A stretch of 64,000 bases of DNA from Hygrophila difformis. Taxonomy: Eukaryota; Streptophyta; Magnoliopsida; Lamiales; Acanthaceae. This document shows positions 14,657 to 26,087 of the stretch, piece after piece. How positions within the stretch are numbered: position 1 is the first letter of the stretch; the number at the start of each line of letters is the position of its first letter. Position numbers and translations under genes: made by a program. The DNA is taken from positions 18,478,068-18,542,067 of the forward strand of contig JAOANR010000014.1 in the NCBI GenBank assembly GCA_030278955.1, in the 5' to 3' direction. Under the pieces are notes generated by a model. It was not told the DNA's origin and did no database searches. It saw nothing but the letters and a program-made list of their open reading frames with translations.

Positions 14657-17221
14657 GTAACGCCCCAAAAATTTTAAAACAATTTTTGTGACGTCACTGC
14701 CGTGTTACCTCCCTTAAACTGTTGGCCAGTCAATTTAAGTTTGATAACACGAAGCCTGGTAATCAGAAAATCCAACACATCATAATATCAGAGTAACAGA
14801 GTAAGCAACAGAAACAAGTCCATCATATAATCATAACAACTCGGCTACAAGCCTCATACAGTACCTCACCTCGGTACTCACGTCTACCTGTCCAAAATAT
14901 CAAGTACAAGGAGTAATAACAAATGATTGGTTCACAGACCAATTCCAATTCACAGCAATACTCAGAAATATCAGACAAGTCACATAAAGATAGCGTATGG
15001 TCTAATACAGCATATTAGTCAACAACATAATAATGCAGTCCTAATAGATCACTCAGTCCCAACCCGTCACCATGATCATGCTCTGCGTCCTCCTCGGGAG
15101 TATCTATAAGAAAGACAAATTGCAAGGTGTCAGTACATAAAGTACTGAGCAAGAGTAGAACTAGCTGGGAAAACAGGGAACAAGGTTTTAGAGGTTAATT
15201 AACAGTTATAAAATAGCATAATTAAATAATTAAATAAACATCACACCGTCCCATACCGGTGCTTCAACCACGTTATACACTGCAAAACAATTATAAGATG
15301 AATGATGGATGATGAGATGAAATGTTATGACCTAAAGTGTCTATCTACCCTAAATGCAGCACATAAGTATGCCTAGCGCGCAACCTAAGTACCATGGTCG
15401 GTATTCCTCTCCAAATAGGGTCCACTCCCCTAATGGTCAGAAGAGATACCCACAGTGCCCCCGCCGCGGATACTAACAGCTGAAATAAGTGGCTTACGGT
15501 CATGGCGGGTACTAGCCCAGAGCATCTCGCTCTCAAAGGCCAACATGCCCGGGAGAGATACTAACTATGCCCAGTCGGATACCGACTCGTAAACATTGTT
15601 AGGATATCTAACATCCATGAAAGCATAATTTCATATCGATCACAATCACCTTACACAATGTCCAGTCGGATACCGACTCGTAAACATTTAGTGTAATTTA
15701 TCAGTCCGCAGACTACATACAATATTCGGGTTGTCAACCCCATACATCGGATCACAACAGTACCACATGAGTTAGACATATTCCAGGGTGTGCCACGTCC
15801 CACATATCGGCACTCGACTCACATACATAGTGATAGAAGCAACGCAAGATTCCATCCTAAACTAAGGCTCGGTAGATCTATCAAATCTGACATTAATAAC
15901 CATGAATTGTGTTCCAACAATTCTTAAACAAGTTATTAACATTTTCCAACGCTTAAAAACGAGTAAGAAACGATAAAATGCGAAGGGGAATGAAAAACGG
16001 AAGAAAACAGCAAATCGGGCCCGCGTGTGACACCCCGGGCTACAAATTCCAATTTTTGACTTTTTAAAGAGTCATTATCTCTGAAATCTGATTGCATATT
16101 TGAAATCCTCGTTTCGAGTAGGGTCAGATTCATATATGGTTTGCGAAAATCGGATTAGAAACGAGTAAGTTAGAGCCGATTCAAGTTTGTGGGTTTTTGG
16201 GGTGCACAGGAGGCGCCAGGGTGGCGCTCAAAGGGGGTTTCAGGCGCCACACAGGCATTGTGGCGCCTGAACTGGAACCCTGGAGGTCTGGGGCGCCGAA
16301 TTGGCGCTCCGGACTGTTTTTGGGCGCCGCCAAGGCTGTGCGGCGCCTAAAACTGAACACAGCATAACAGCAAACGCTGTTTCTGCGTTCTCTTCCATCT
16401 TTCACCCATTTTTCCCCCACATTAAGCTATGTCCTACTCTTGCCTTGTGTTTATGGAGTCCAAACACTTCAATTCCAGCTCCCAAGCTCCTCCAACTCCA
16501 ATTGCAAGCTTCAATTCAAGATTTGGAACCAAAATATCAAAATTTAGCCAAGAACAAGGGTTCTACAAACATGCATCCATTTGGGGCTTCAATATGAAAT
16601 TACCACCACAAACCAAGCTGAAGAACTGACCTTAGCATCCCCCAACATCAATACAACTTCCATTCAAAGATTTCAGCTCCAATTTGCACAAATCCACAAG
16701 ATTGCACCCAAAAAGCTTCATTCCCGTCACCATCAAAGACACCCATCAAAAACATTTCAAAACTCTTCAAATACAAGAATTAAAGTGAGGAAAATGCTTA
16801 CCAAGGTGTATATAATCAATCCCCCAACTTTCATTGAGCTCAAATTAGCCAAATCTCTCTCAAGGACCCCCTTTTTCCACCATGTCTCCCAAAAACGGGA
16901 ATTGAGCCCTAGTTTCTAATGTTGAGTTGCAAATGAAGCCAAGGGGCTGATTTGGGGGGTTTTATTGGGTCTTGGGTCAGCCCGGATCGGTTTGGTGCAA
17001 ACGGGTCGGGTCCGAAAATGGGTTATTCCACTTGTCTTGAGCCATTCTTATCATATTGCACTCACTTGAGCACTTGAGCACTTATTCTCTCGCGGGTTTG
17101 AACCCACTTATTTTTCCACTTCATTAAAATCATACCTACAAAATATCCATATAATAAATCCTTTATTAATTAACCACAATTAATTAAATTAATCATGTAT
17201 TAATTAAATCGGGGTGTTACA
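14656..17221 (-). repeat. 3' LTR (left copy), 2566 bp
   Basis: It starts TGTAACGCCCC and ends GGGGTGTTACA, an inverted-repeat border. It differs from the other LTR at about six visible positions (for example near 15618, 16060 and 16365). It contains two copies of 'cagtcggataccgactcg' (about 15572 and 15662) and a GGCGCC-rich block at 16200-16360. Open frames inside it have no protein support. Confidence 0.95.
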
Positions 17222-17281
17222 ATCCCTCCCCCTTAGGATCATTCGTCCTCGAATGCAAGAATATGGATTGAGTAGGTTATC

Positions 17282-17680
17282 TCATTGATTTGGAGTCAAA
17301 TCCAATTCAGGATATCGCTCCAACATACTGTCCTCGGTCTCCCAAGTGGCATCTTCAACACCATGTCTAGACCAAAGTACTTTCACCATCTTGATCACCT
17401 TGTTGCGAAGCAGTTTCTCTTTAGTATCCAGAATCGCCACGGGATACTCTCCGTACTCCAAGCACTCATCCAATTCCACTTCATCTGGTTGGATGATATT
17501 GTCGGGATCGGAAACATATTTTCTTAATTGTGAGACATGGAAAACATTATGCACCTTTTCCACCTCCGCTGGCAATTCTAGTTGGTAGGCTACATTCCCG
17601 ATCTTTTTCATGATCTCATAGGTGCCTATAAATTGAGGACTCAATTTCCCCTTCTTCCCAAATCGTCTCACACCTCGCAT
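17282..17680 (-). pseudogene. Integrase C-terminal part with chromodomain-like tail
   Basis: The 132-residue stretch reads KLSPQFIGTYEIMKKIGNVAY, then VHNVFHVSQLRKYV, then VLWSRHGVEDATWETED. These are the integrase C-terminal domain and chromodomain-like end of Ty3/gypsy chromoviruses, which help target chromatin. The frame is open here but is cut off from the integrase core by stops near 17690. Confidence 0.85.
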
Positions 17681-17767
17681 CGGTGAGACTCTAAAAAAAA
17701 ATACCCAATCGCCAACAGCGAGCTCAATATCCCTTCTTGCTAGATCTGCATAACTCTTCTGACGATC

Positions 17768-18594
17768 CTAAGCTTCCTTCATTCTGCCTCTGATCACTCG
17801 CACAATTTCAGTGGTTTGCTCAATGATCTCGGGACCCATAACCACTCGCTCTGAAGGATCACTCCAACACAAGGGTGTCTTGCACTTCCTTACGTATAAG
17901 GCCCCGAAAGGAGCCATACGGATACTCGCGTGGTAACTGTTGTTGTAGGAGAAATCCACCAACGATAGAAGTTTCTCCCCAATCCTTGGAAGTCTATCAC
18001 ACGAGTTCTCAGCATATGTTCCAAGGTTTTGATGGTCCATTCTGTCTGCCATCAGTCTGAGGGTGCCACGCAGTGCTCATACAAATCTGGGTGCCAAAAG
18101 CTGCTCGCAATTCCTTCCAAAATCTAGAAAAGAATCTGGAATCCCTGCCTGAAATGATCTCCTTCGGCACCCCAAACCGTCTAACCATATGTTGGATGTA
18201 AGCACTCGTCAATTATTGCATACTCCAATTCAATCCCATAGGAACAAACACCGCGCTCTTGGTCAGACGATCTACAATCACTCAAATGGTGTCTACTAAC
18301 TTGTTCCTCGTCTTAGGCAGCCCTGTGATAAAATCCATAGCAATGGACTCCCACTTCCACATGGGAACCTCCAAAGGTTGCAATAACCCTGAAGGTCGCA
18401 TGAGTTCCTGCCTGAACCTTCTGACAAGTAGGGCACTTAGATACAAACTCAGCAACTTCCTTCTTCATGCCCTTCCACCAGTAATTCTGTCTCAAGTCCT
18501 TGTACATCATCACTGTTCCCGGATGTACAAAGTATGGTGTACAGTGTGCTTCCTCCATAACGTTCATTTTCAGCACCTGATCCTCAAAAGGCAC
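17768..18594 (-). pseudogene. Retrotransposon integrase core, broken
   Basis: Pieces appear in the expected order on the minus strand: an HHCC zinc-binding stretch (HPGTVMMYKDL, CPTCQK) at 18313-18594, the core (RRFGVPKEIISGRDSRFF, then AWHPQTDGR) at 18009-18212, and the downstream linker (FSYNNSYHASIRMAPFGALY) at 17768-18052. The usual SDRDPRF motif reads SGRDSRF. The segment between 18213 and 18312, which should hold the first catalytic Asp, has stops. The integrase is inactive as written. Confidence 0.8.
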
Positions 18595-18930
18595 ACACCA
18601 TTGATCCTCAAGCTTGATCGTACCTCTACTATCAATATTGAATCCGTCTGCCTCGCCTTATCGAATCTTAGCTCTCAAGTGCATCATCTCTTGACTCACA
18701 GCTTGGCTCAATCTGAGCTCCTCGAGTAGTGAAGGCATCGCTGTCATAGCGTTCAATCTCACCTTCACACCACAAGGTTCCGTAACAATGCCTTCCTTAT
18801 CTAACTATTGTCTTAGTCTTCAAGGAAGATATACAACATTCAATGCATGTCCCTTCCTACTCAATGCATCGGCCACTCGATTGGCTTTCCCTTCAGTGTA
18901 CTGAGTGCTGGTGTCATAATCTTGCAAGAA

Positions 18931-19860
18931 CTACAACCACCTTTGTTGTCTCCCACTCATCTTATCTGCAGTGTAGAGACACTTAAGATTCTTGTAGGCT
19001 GAATAGATTTGACACTTAGCCCCATAAATATAATGCCTCCAGGTCTTCAAGGCATACACGACCGCTGCCATCTCCAAGTCGTGAGTCGGGTAATTTAGCT
19101 CATGAGGCATCACTTTCCTAGATGTATATGCGATCACCCAGCCATTCTTCATAAGTACAGATCCAAGTCCTCGATGAGAAGCATCGGTGTATACCTCACA
19201 TTCCTCATATTCATCGGGTAACACCAAAACTGCAGCTTCTGTCACCTTCTCCTTCAATGGATCAAATGCCGCTTGACAATCCTCGCTCCACTGAAAAGGT
19301 ACATCTTTCTTCAATAACTGAGTCAGGGGTTGAGCACTACTTACGAACCCCTCAATGAACCTCTTGTAGAATCCTACCGATCCAAGGAAACTACGCACCT
19401 CACTGACATTACTAGGTGGATTCCACTCCAAAACGACTTCCACCTTCACAGGGTCGGCAGCAATTCCTTCTCCCGATATGATATGTCCCAGAAAAGCCAC
19501 CTGATCAAACCAGAATTCACATTTCGAAAGCTTGGCATACAACTTATGCTCCGTAAGCACCTGTAGAACTGTTCAGAGATGCTTCTTATGCATCTGTAGA
19601 TCGGGGGAGTATACCAAAATATCATCGATGAAAATAACCGCGCACACGTCCCGCCATGGTTTGAGCACACGGTGCATCAAGTTCATGAAGACCACTTGTG
19701 CATTGGTCAATTCGAACGGTATCACCGTAACCTCCAAATAACCATAACGTGTTAGGAAGGATGTTCTCTTGCGGTTTCTTTTCGTTATTCGAATCTGACG
19801 AATATCCGAAGCTTCAATTAGTCTTAGAAACGTAGAAGCGCCCTTCAACTGATCAAACAA
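18931..19860 (-). pseudogene. Reverse transcriptase / RNase H, broken
   Basis: 19573-19860 carries the RT core with the catalytic FIDDILVYS motif. 18931-19560 continues with CEFWFDQVAFLGHIISGEGI and the RNase H start (EVYTDASHRGLGSVLM). A frame break lies at about 19560-19575. The motif upstream of FIDD is altered (IPFELTNAQVVFMN where MPFGLTNAPA is usual), a sign of relaxed constraint. The RNase H end runs into stops below 18931. Confidence 0.85.
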
Positions 19861-20024
19861 GTCATCGATCCTCAGTAATGGATGTCGGTTCTTGACCTTA
19901 CCTGATTAAGTCCGCGGTAATCGACACACATCCTCAACTCCCATCCTTCTCCTCACAAGGATTACCGGTGCTCCCCAAGGTGAACCGCTGGTTGAATGAA
20001 TCCTTGATTAAGTAACTCCTCCAG

Positions 20025-20867
20025 CTACTCCTTCAATTCCCTCGATTCGACAGGAGCCATACGATAAGGAGCCTTGGCAATCGGCGTTGCCCCTGGCACA
20101 AATCTATCTCCCGGGTATCTCACCAAAAGTACAACGGAAGATTCTGAGGTGATAGGAATTCGTGACACTGCTGGTCTTGATGTAGGTGGTGTGATCTCGT
20201 GCACATAGTAGATATGCGCCAGGTACCCATTTCTGTTTAATACCGCAGAAGACACGGAGGATACAACTCGAACATTAGGGTAATACATCACTTTCTCACC
20301 TTCTTGATTGTCGAAGAATATTCTTGGTACTCTGAAATCCAATCTAGCCTTGTACTTGGACAGCAATCCATTCCCATTGTGACATTGGAATCCGCCAAGT
20401 CTAGCACCACGAGATCAGTGCTGAACTCCCGAATTCTTTATAGTTATACGTGCATTGGGTCCTATCCGTTCACATCGTATTATATCACAAGATGGTAATG
20501 ACACAGGAAGATGATAAGTCATCAAAGGTCCCATCCGGTGTTAGGATATCATATCTGAGGACATAAGTGAGCACGGTGTCCGAGTTTAGCACGTTGTCAA
20601 CAAATATAGTACCTACACATTCAAAAATATGTGGCACTATCCTCATAATGACTTGCAATGATACAGCATGCTCCACTTAGCGCTGGTAATATTTTGAACT
20701 GTCATGTCTCCACTTGCTCCAAAGTGAGGAACTCCCTCCTCTTGAAATCCATCATTTGAGGGATTCGAATGAGATCGCAAGGTATAGCAGATCGCCTCCC
20801 AAGTAAATCTTGATCTCTTCACAAACTCGTTCTCACAAGTTCGCCACCAACGTAGCTCTGAATCCAC
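20025..20867 (-). pseudogene. gag / protease / RT-start remnants
   Basis: 20025-20366 has the linker into RT (ARLDFRVPRIFF, then APYRMAPVESRELKE). 20643-20867 has a faint gag-like stretch (WWRTCENEFVKRSRFTWEA). No zinc knuckle and no intact DTGA protease motif can be read. The space from RT to the 5' LTR is only about 1.6 kb, too short for full gag plus protease, so internal deletion has occurred. Confidence 0.5.
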
Positions 20868-21450
20868 AAGATGCCTATTGGGATGAATTGGATCGACTCT
20901 CTATCCCTGATTAATGTTCTGCATAACTGAGAACATCTGTGGCATTAGCTGAACGGAATCGAAAGGTAAAGGCCTTAGTGGCAGTGGTCGTGAAACTGGT
21001 TCATCTTCCAGGCGAAGTCCCCCATTAACTCCCAACAGCTCATCTGAATGAAGGCCCTTCCCTTTAGTGAGGTCATTCTTTCACTGACATTATACTGCCC
21101 ATCGTCACCAATTGCCAATCCCGAATTTCTATGAGGCCCTTCCGCCTCTCGGTTTCCAACTCTGCGCGACGGTATCCTGTACTCAAACATAACAAACCAT
21201 TGAGTAACATTCGGTAATGATACCGAATATCAATTAAGTAAGTATAGATCTCCCGGGATATCCTTATGAATTGATCGTGGTTTGGCTCACAAACCAAAAC
21301 TCAATCTCATAAGGTACGCAGTTATCCCAAAAATAATGCAATACAACAGGAATATACGCATAATCCAATGCAAATCCTATACTATATGCATTCCCCCACA
21401 CACCTCACCACATGCTTGTGTCAAATTCTAAGCACATAAGAGCACACATG

Positions 21451-21462
21451 GCTCTGATACCA
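21451..21462 (-). other. Primer binding site, initiator tRNA-Met type
   Basis: The minus strand reads TGGTATCAGAGC, the standard complement of the 3' end of plant initiator tRNA-Met. It sits three bases inside the right LTR and fixes that LTR as the 5' LTR. Confidence 0.9.
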
Positions 21463-21465
21463 ACA

Positions 21466-24031
21466 TGTAACGCCCCAAAAATTTTAAAACAATTTTTGTG
21501 ACGTCACTGCCGTGTTACCTCCCTTAAACTGTTGGCCAGTCAATTTAAGTTTGATAACACGAAGCCTGGTAATCAGAAAATCCAACACATCATAATATCA
21601 GAGTAACAGAGTAAGCAACAGAAACAAGTCCATCATATAATCATAACAACTCGGCTACAAGCCTCATACAGTACCTCACCTCGGTACTCACGTCTACCTG
21701 TCCAAAATATCAAGTACAAGGAGTAATAACAAATGATTGGTTCACAGACCAATTCCAATTCACAGCAATACTCAGAAATATCAGACAAGTCACATAAAGA
21801 TAGCGTATGGTCTAATACAGCATATTAGTCAACAACATAATAATGCAGTCCTAATAGATCACTCAGTCCCAACCCGTCACCATGATCATGCTCTGCGTCC
21901 TCCTCGGGAGTATCTATAAGAAAGACAAATTGCAAGGTGTCAGTACATAAAGTACTGAGCAAGAGTAGAACTAGCTGGGAAAACAGGGAACAAGGTTTTA
22001 GAGGTTAATTAACAGTTATAAAATAGCATAATTAAATAATTAAATAAACATCACACCGTCCCATACCGGTGCTTCAACCACGTTATACACTGCAAAACAA
22101 TTATAAGATGAATGATGGATGATGAGATGAAATGTTATGACCTAAAGTGTCTATCTACCCTAAATGCAGCACATAAGTATGCCTAGCGCGCAACCTAAGT
22201 ACCATGGTCGGTATTCCTCTCCAAATAGGGTCCACTCCCCTAATGGTCAGAAGAGATACCCACAGTGCCCCCGCCGCGGATACTAACAGCTGAAATAAGT
22301 GGCTTACGGTCATGGCGGGTACTAGCCCAGAGCATCTCGCTCTCAAAGGCCAACATGCCCGGGAGAGATACTAACTATGCCCAGTCGGATACCGACTCGT
22401 AAACATTGTTAGGATATCTAACATCCACGAAAGCATAATTTCATATCGATCACAATCACCTTACACAATGTCCAGTCGGATACCGACTCGTAAACATTTA
22501 GTGTAATTTATCAGTCCGCAGACTACATACAATATTCGGGTTGTCAACCCCATACATCGGATCACAACAGTACCACATGAGTTAGACATATTCCAGGGTG
22601 TGCCACGTCCCACATATCGGCACTCGACTCACATACATAGTGATAGAAGCAACGCAAGATTCCATCCTAAACTAAGGCTCGGTAGATCTATCAAATCTGA
22701 CATTAATAACCATGAATTGTGTTCCAACAATTCTTAAACAAGTTATTAACATTTTCCAACGCTTAAAAACGAGTAAGAAACGATAAAATGCGAAGGGGAA
22801 TGAAAAACGGAAGAAAACAGCAAATCGGGCCCGCGTGTGACACCCCGGGCTACAAATTCCAATTTTTGAATTTTTAAAGAGTCATTATCTCTGAAATCTG
22901 ATTGCATATTTGAAATCCTCGTTTCGAGTAGGGTCAGATTCATATATGGTTTGCGAAAATCGGATTAGAAACGAGTAAGTTAGAGCCGATTCAAGTTTGT
23001 GGGTTTTTGGGGTGCACAGGAGGCGCCAGGGTGGCGCTCAAAGGGGGTTTCAGGCGCCACACAGGCATTGTGGCGCCTGAACTGGAACCCTGGAGGTCTG
23101 GGGCGCCGAATTGGCGCTCCGGACTGTTTTTGGGCGCCGCCAAGGCTGTGCGGCGCCTAAAACTGAACACAGCAGAACAGCAAACGCTGTTTCTGCGTTC
23201 TCTTCCATCTTTCACCCATTTTTCCCCCACATTAAGCTATGTCCTACTCTTGCCTTGTGTTTATGGAGTCCAAACACTTCAATTCCAGCTCCCAAGCTCC
23301 TCCAACTCCAATTGCAAGCTTCAATTCAAGATTTGGAACCAAAATATCAAAATTTAGCCAAGAACAAGGGTTCTACAAACATGCATCCATTTGGGGCTTC
23401 AATATGAAATTACCACCACAAACCAAGCTGAAGAACTGACCTTAGCATCCCCCAACATCAATACAACTTCCATTCAAAGATTCCAGCTCCAATTTGCACA
23501 AATCCACAAGATTGCACCCAAAAAGCTTCATTCCCGTCACCATCAAAGACACCCATCAAAAACATTTCAAAATTCTTCAAATACAAGAATTAAAGTGAGG
23601 AAAATGCTTACCAAGGTGTATATAATCAATCCCCCAACTTTCATTGAGCTCAAATTAGCCAAATCTCTCTCAAGGACCCCCTTTTTCCACCATGTCTCCC
23701 AAAAACGGGAATTGAGCCCTAGTTTCTAATGTTGAGTTGCAAATGAAGCCAAGGGGCTGATTTGGGGGGTTTTATTGGGTCTTGGGTCAGCCTGGATCGG
23801 TTTGGTGCAAACGGGTCGGGTCCGAAAATGGGTTATTCCACTTGTCTTGAGCCATTCTTATCATATTGCACTCACTTGAGCACTTGAGCACTTATTCTCT
23901 CGCGGGTTTGAACCCACTTATTTTTCCACTTCATTAAAATCATACCTACAAAATATCCATATAATAAATCCTTTATTAATTAACCACAATTAATTAAATT
24001 AATCATGTATTAATTAAATCGGGGTGTTACA
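21466..24031 (-). repeat. 5' LTR (right copy), 2566 bp
   Basis: The length equals that of the left copy and the sequence is almost identical to it. It should carry the element's promoter. Neither LTR shows a convincing TATA box that I can assign. Confidence 0.95.
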
Positions 24032-24041
24032 ATTATTATTA

Positions 24042-24085
<44 letters not shown>
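24032..24085. repeat. (TTA)n microsatellite, right half
   Basis: This is the continuation of the microsatellite at 14611-14655, across the retrotransposon. Confidence 0.9.
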
Positions 24086-24738
24086 GCCCTAAAATTGAAT
24101 TTATACTCCGATACAGTATTTTTAGGGGTGTATTTTTTGAGCACATTTTTTAATTATAAATTATTTTTCTATCTGAATAACTATATTTATTGTTTGAGAA
24201 ATTCAAATGAAATAAAAAGTACAAAAATAAAAAATCTGAAAAAATGAAAATGAAATAAAAATTTTCAAATAAAATAAAATAAGAATCTAAATATAATTAA
24301 TAATGAAAATACTTTTTAAAATTAAAGATATTATAATAAATATAATTTGATTTATCATTCATTATATGTTATTTTATTTTATTAAATAGTAGTATAATAT
24401 AGTTGTATATCTTTTTAAAATATAAATGAAGATTTTCTTAAGATTTTATTATATTAATAGATAGATTTATTTTCTAAATATAGATATTGATGAAGTGTTC
24501 GATGACGTGTAATTAGTTAGCGATTAAGTGTGAACCCAGTCTGTCTACATGTTATAATAAGAGCAGTTGATCGATAAATAAAAGTATAATGACTGATTAA
24601 CCCCTTAAAATTAAGAATGGTGCATTAGAATTAATAATAGCAATAGAGTCTAAATATACTAAAAAGTATACAGTATTTATTATATAGATATATAGATACT
24701 CCGGGTTATACACCTCAATACAAACTTCGTTATACATT
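24086..24738. other. Intergenic AT-rich stretch
   Basis: No supported feature was recognised. Confidence 0.5.
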
Positions 24739-24746
24739 CTCTACGC

Positions 24747-25781
24747 TAGACCTGTCAAAACGGGCTTAGCCCGTTGGGCCGGCCCGCCCCGCAAGGTAAA
24801 AATGCGGGGCGGGCTCTACTTTTAGAGGCCCGTTTAAATGCGGGCCTCAACGGGCCCAACCCGCGGCGGGGCGGGCTTTTGCGGGTTAGGCCCGCGGCGG
24901 GGCGGGCCTACCCGCGGGCTTTCAGTTTTTTTTTTTTTTTTTATGTTGTGCATCGACTGAATTTATTATTCTTTAGTATGAATGTTTAGCATAATGTCAT
25001 CAAATATTTAAATTATTGAATTGATTGCATATTGAATTATATGTCTCTTCTAATATTTCCATATTCATTTAATTTATGAGTATCAAGTTTTTAAGTTTTG
25101 AATTCCGTATTATTCTATTTATCAAAAATTAAGTGTGCAGACAAATATTTATTTTTTAAATATAAATTAATAAATTATGCCCATACAATCTTACTTAATA
25201 AAATACTAAATTTAGTGAATTATGTCCAGACAATCTTACCTAATAAAATATAGAATTAATGAATTGTGCTCAGACAGTCTTACCTAATACAACTCTATCA
25301 AAGACTTCATCTGTGAGACCTAAAATTTTAATCAATTCAATCATTAATTGTAAAACTTTTGTCACACATATTATATTTTGCAAAATATTATATACTCCTT
25401 TAGTATTAAAAATTGAATAATCATAAATTCTTTTAAATAATTATTCAACAAACCCACATAAAAGTAAATAGTGTCAATAAATACACACTTACTTATTTAT
25501 AATCATAAATACTAATTATAAATCTCTTTATTTTATTTTTAAAACATACATTAAAAAATATATCCAAATTTTATTTTTTTTACAAATAAAAAAATAATAC
25601 TATTATTTAAATAAAAAGCCCGTGGGCCGACCCACATAACCCGCGGCCCGCATGTGGGGCGGGTCGGGCCTAGACATTTTGAGCCCGCCCCATTTAGGCC
25701 CGCCCCGTTCAAGCCCGCAAAAATGCGGGGGCCCGCGCGGGCCGGCCCGTGTCGCCCCGCGGGTCCGTTTCGACACCTCTA
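24747..25781. mobile_element. Non-autonomous hAT-type element with very GC-rich ends (1035 bp)
   Basis: A perfect 8-bp duplication CTCTACGC flanks it (24739-24746 and 25782-25789). The ends are TAGACCTGTCAAAACGGG and, on the other strand, TAGAGGTGTCGAAACGG. Each end is followed by about 160 bp of GGGC/CCCG-rich repeats. The middle is AT-rich and non-coding. The 8-bp duplication and the short inverted ends point to hAT. Confidence 0.9.
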
Positions 25782-26087
25782 CTCTACGCTAACTTCTCTC
25801 TAGGATATAACTAAATATTGCAGTATTACCATTACCATTCTTAACAGTATATTCTTGACTATTTGCAGACAATAATTTATAAATCTACGTAGGTCATGCA
25901 ATACTACATTGTACGTAATTTTTTTTTGGAATGTTCTTTGCGAAAAAAAAATTAATGTGCTATTTATGCATAAATAGTATCAGTACCATCCCTGGGAACG
26001 TGAGGAATGCATAAAACTGAGAAGGCATTGTATAGATTGTATATTGTAAATTAACTAATTAAAATTTATATTGTAAATTATAAAAAT

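Larger units (their letters stand above)
14656..24031 (-). mobile_element. Ty3/gypsy chromovirus retrotransposon, complete insertion of 9376 bp, non-autonomous
   Basis: Two 2566-bp LTRs (14656-17221 and 21466-24031) bound a 4244-bp interior that codes on the minus strand. The flanking ATTAT on each side is a 5-bp target duplication, although it lies in a (TTA)n tract. The primer binding site (complement of initiator tRNA-Met) lies beside the right LTR. A purine tract (aagggggagggat on the minus strand) lies beside the left LTR. The order gag remnant, RT, RNase H, integrase, chromodomain-like tail fits a chromovirus. The long LTR and the ATWETEDSMLERYPEL tail suggest the Tekay/Del lineage. All coding parts are shifted or truncated, so any recent movement must have used proteins supplied in trans. 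Confidence 0.92.

Noticed and set aside
14927..16919. Open frames of 60-110 codons in the LTRs (also 21737-23729).
   Set aside because: They lie in LTR sequence, have no domains and recur only because the LTR is duplicated.
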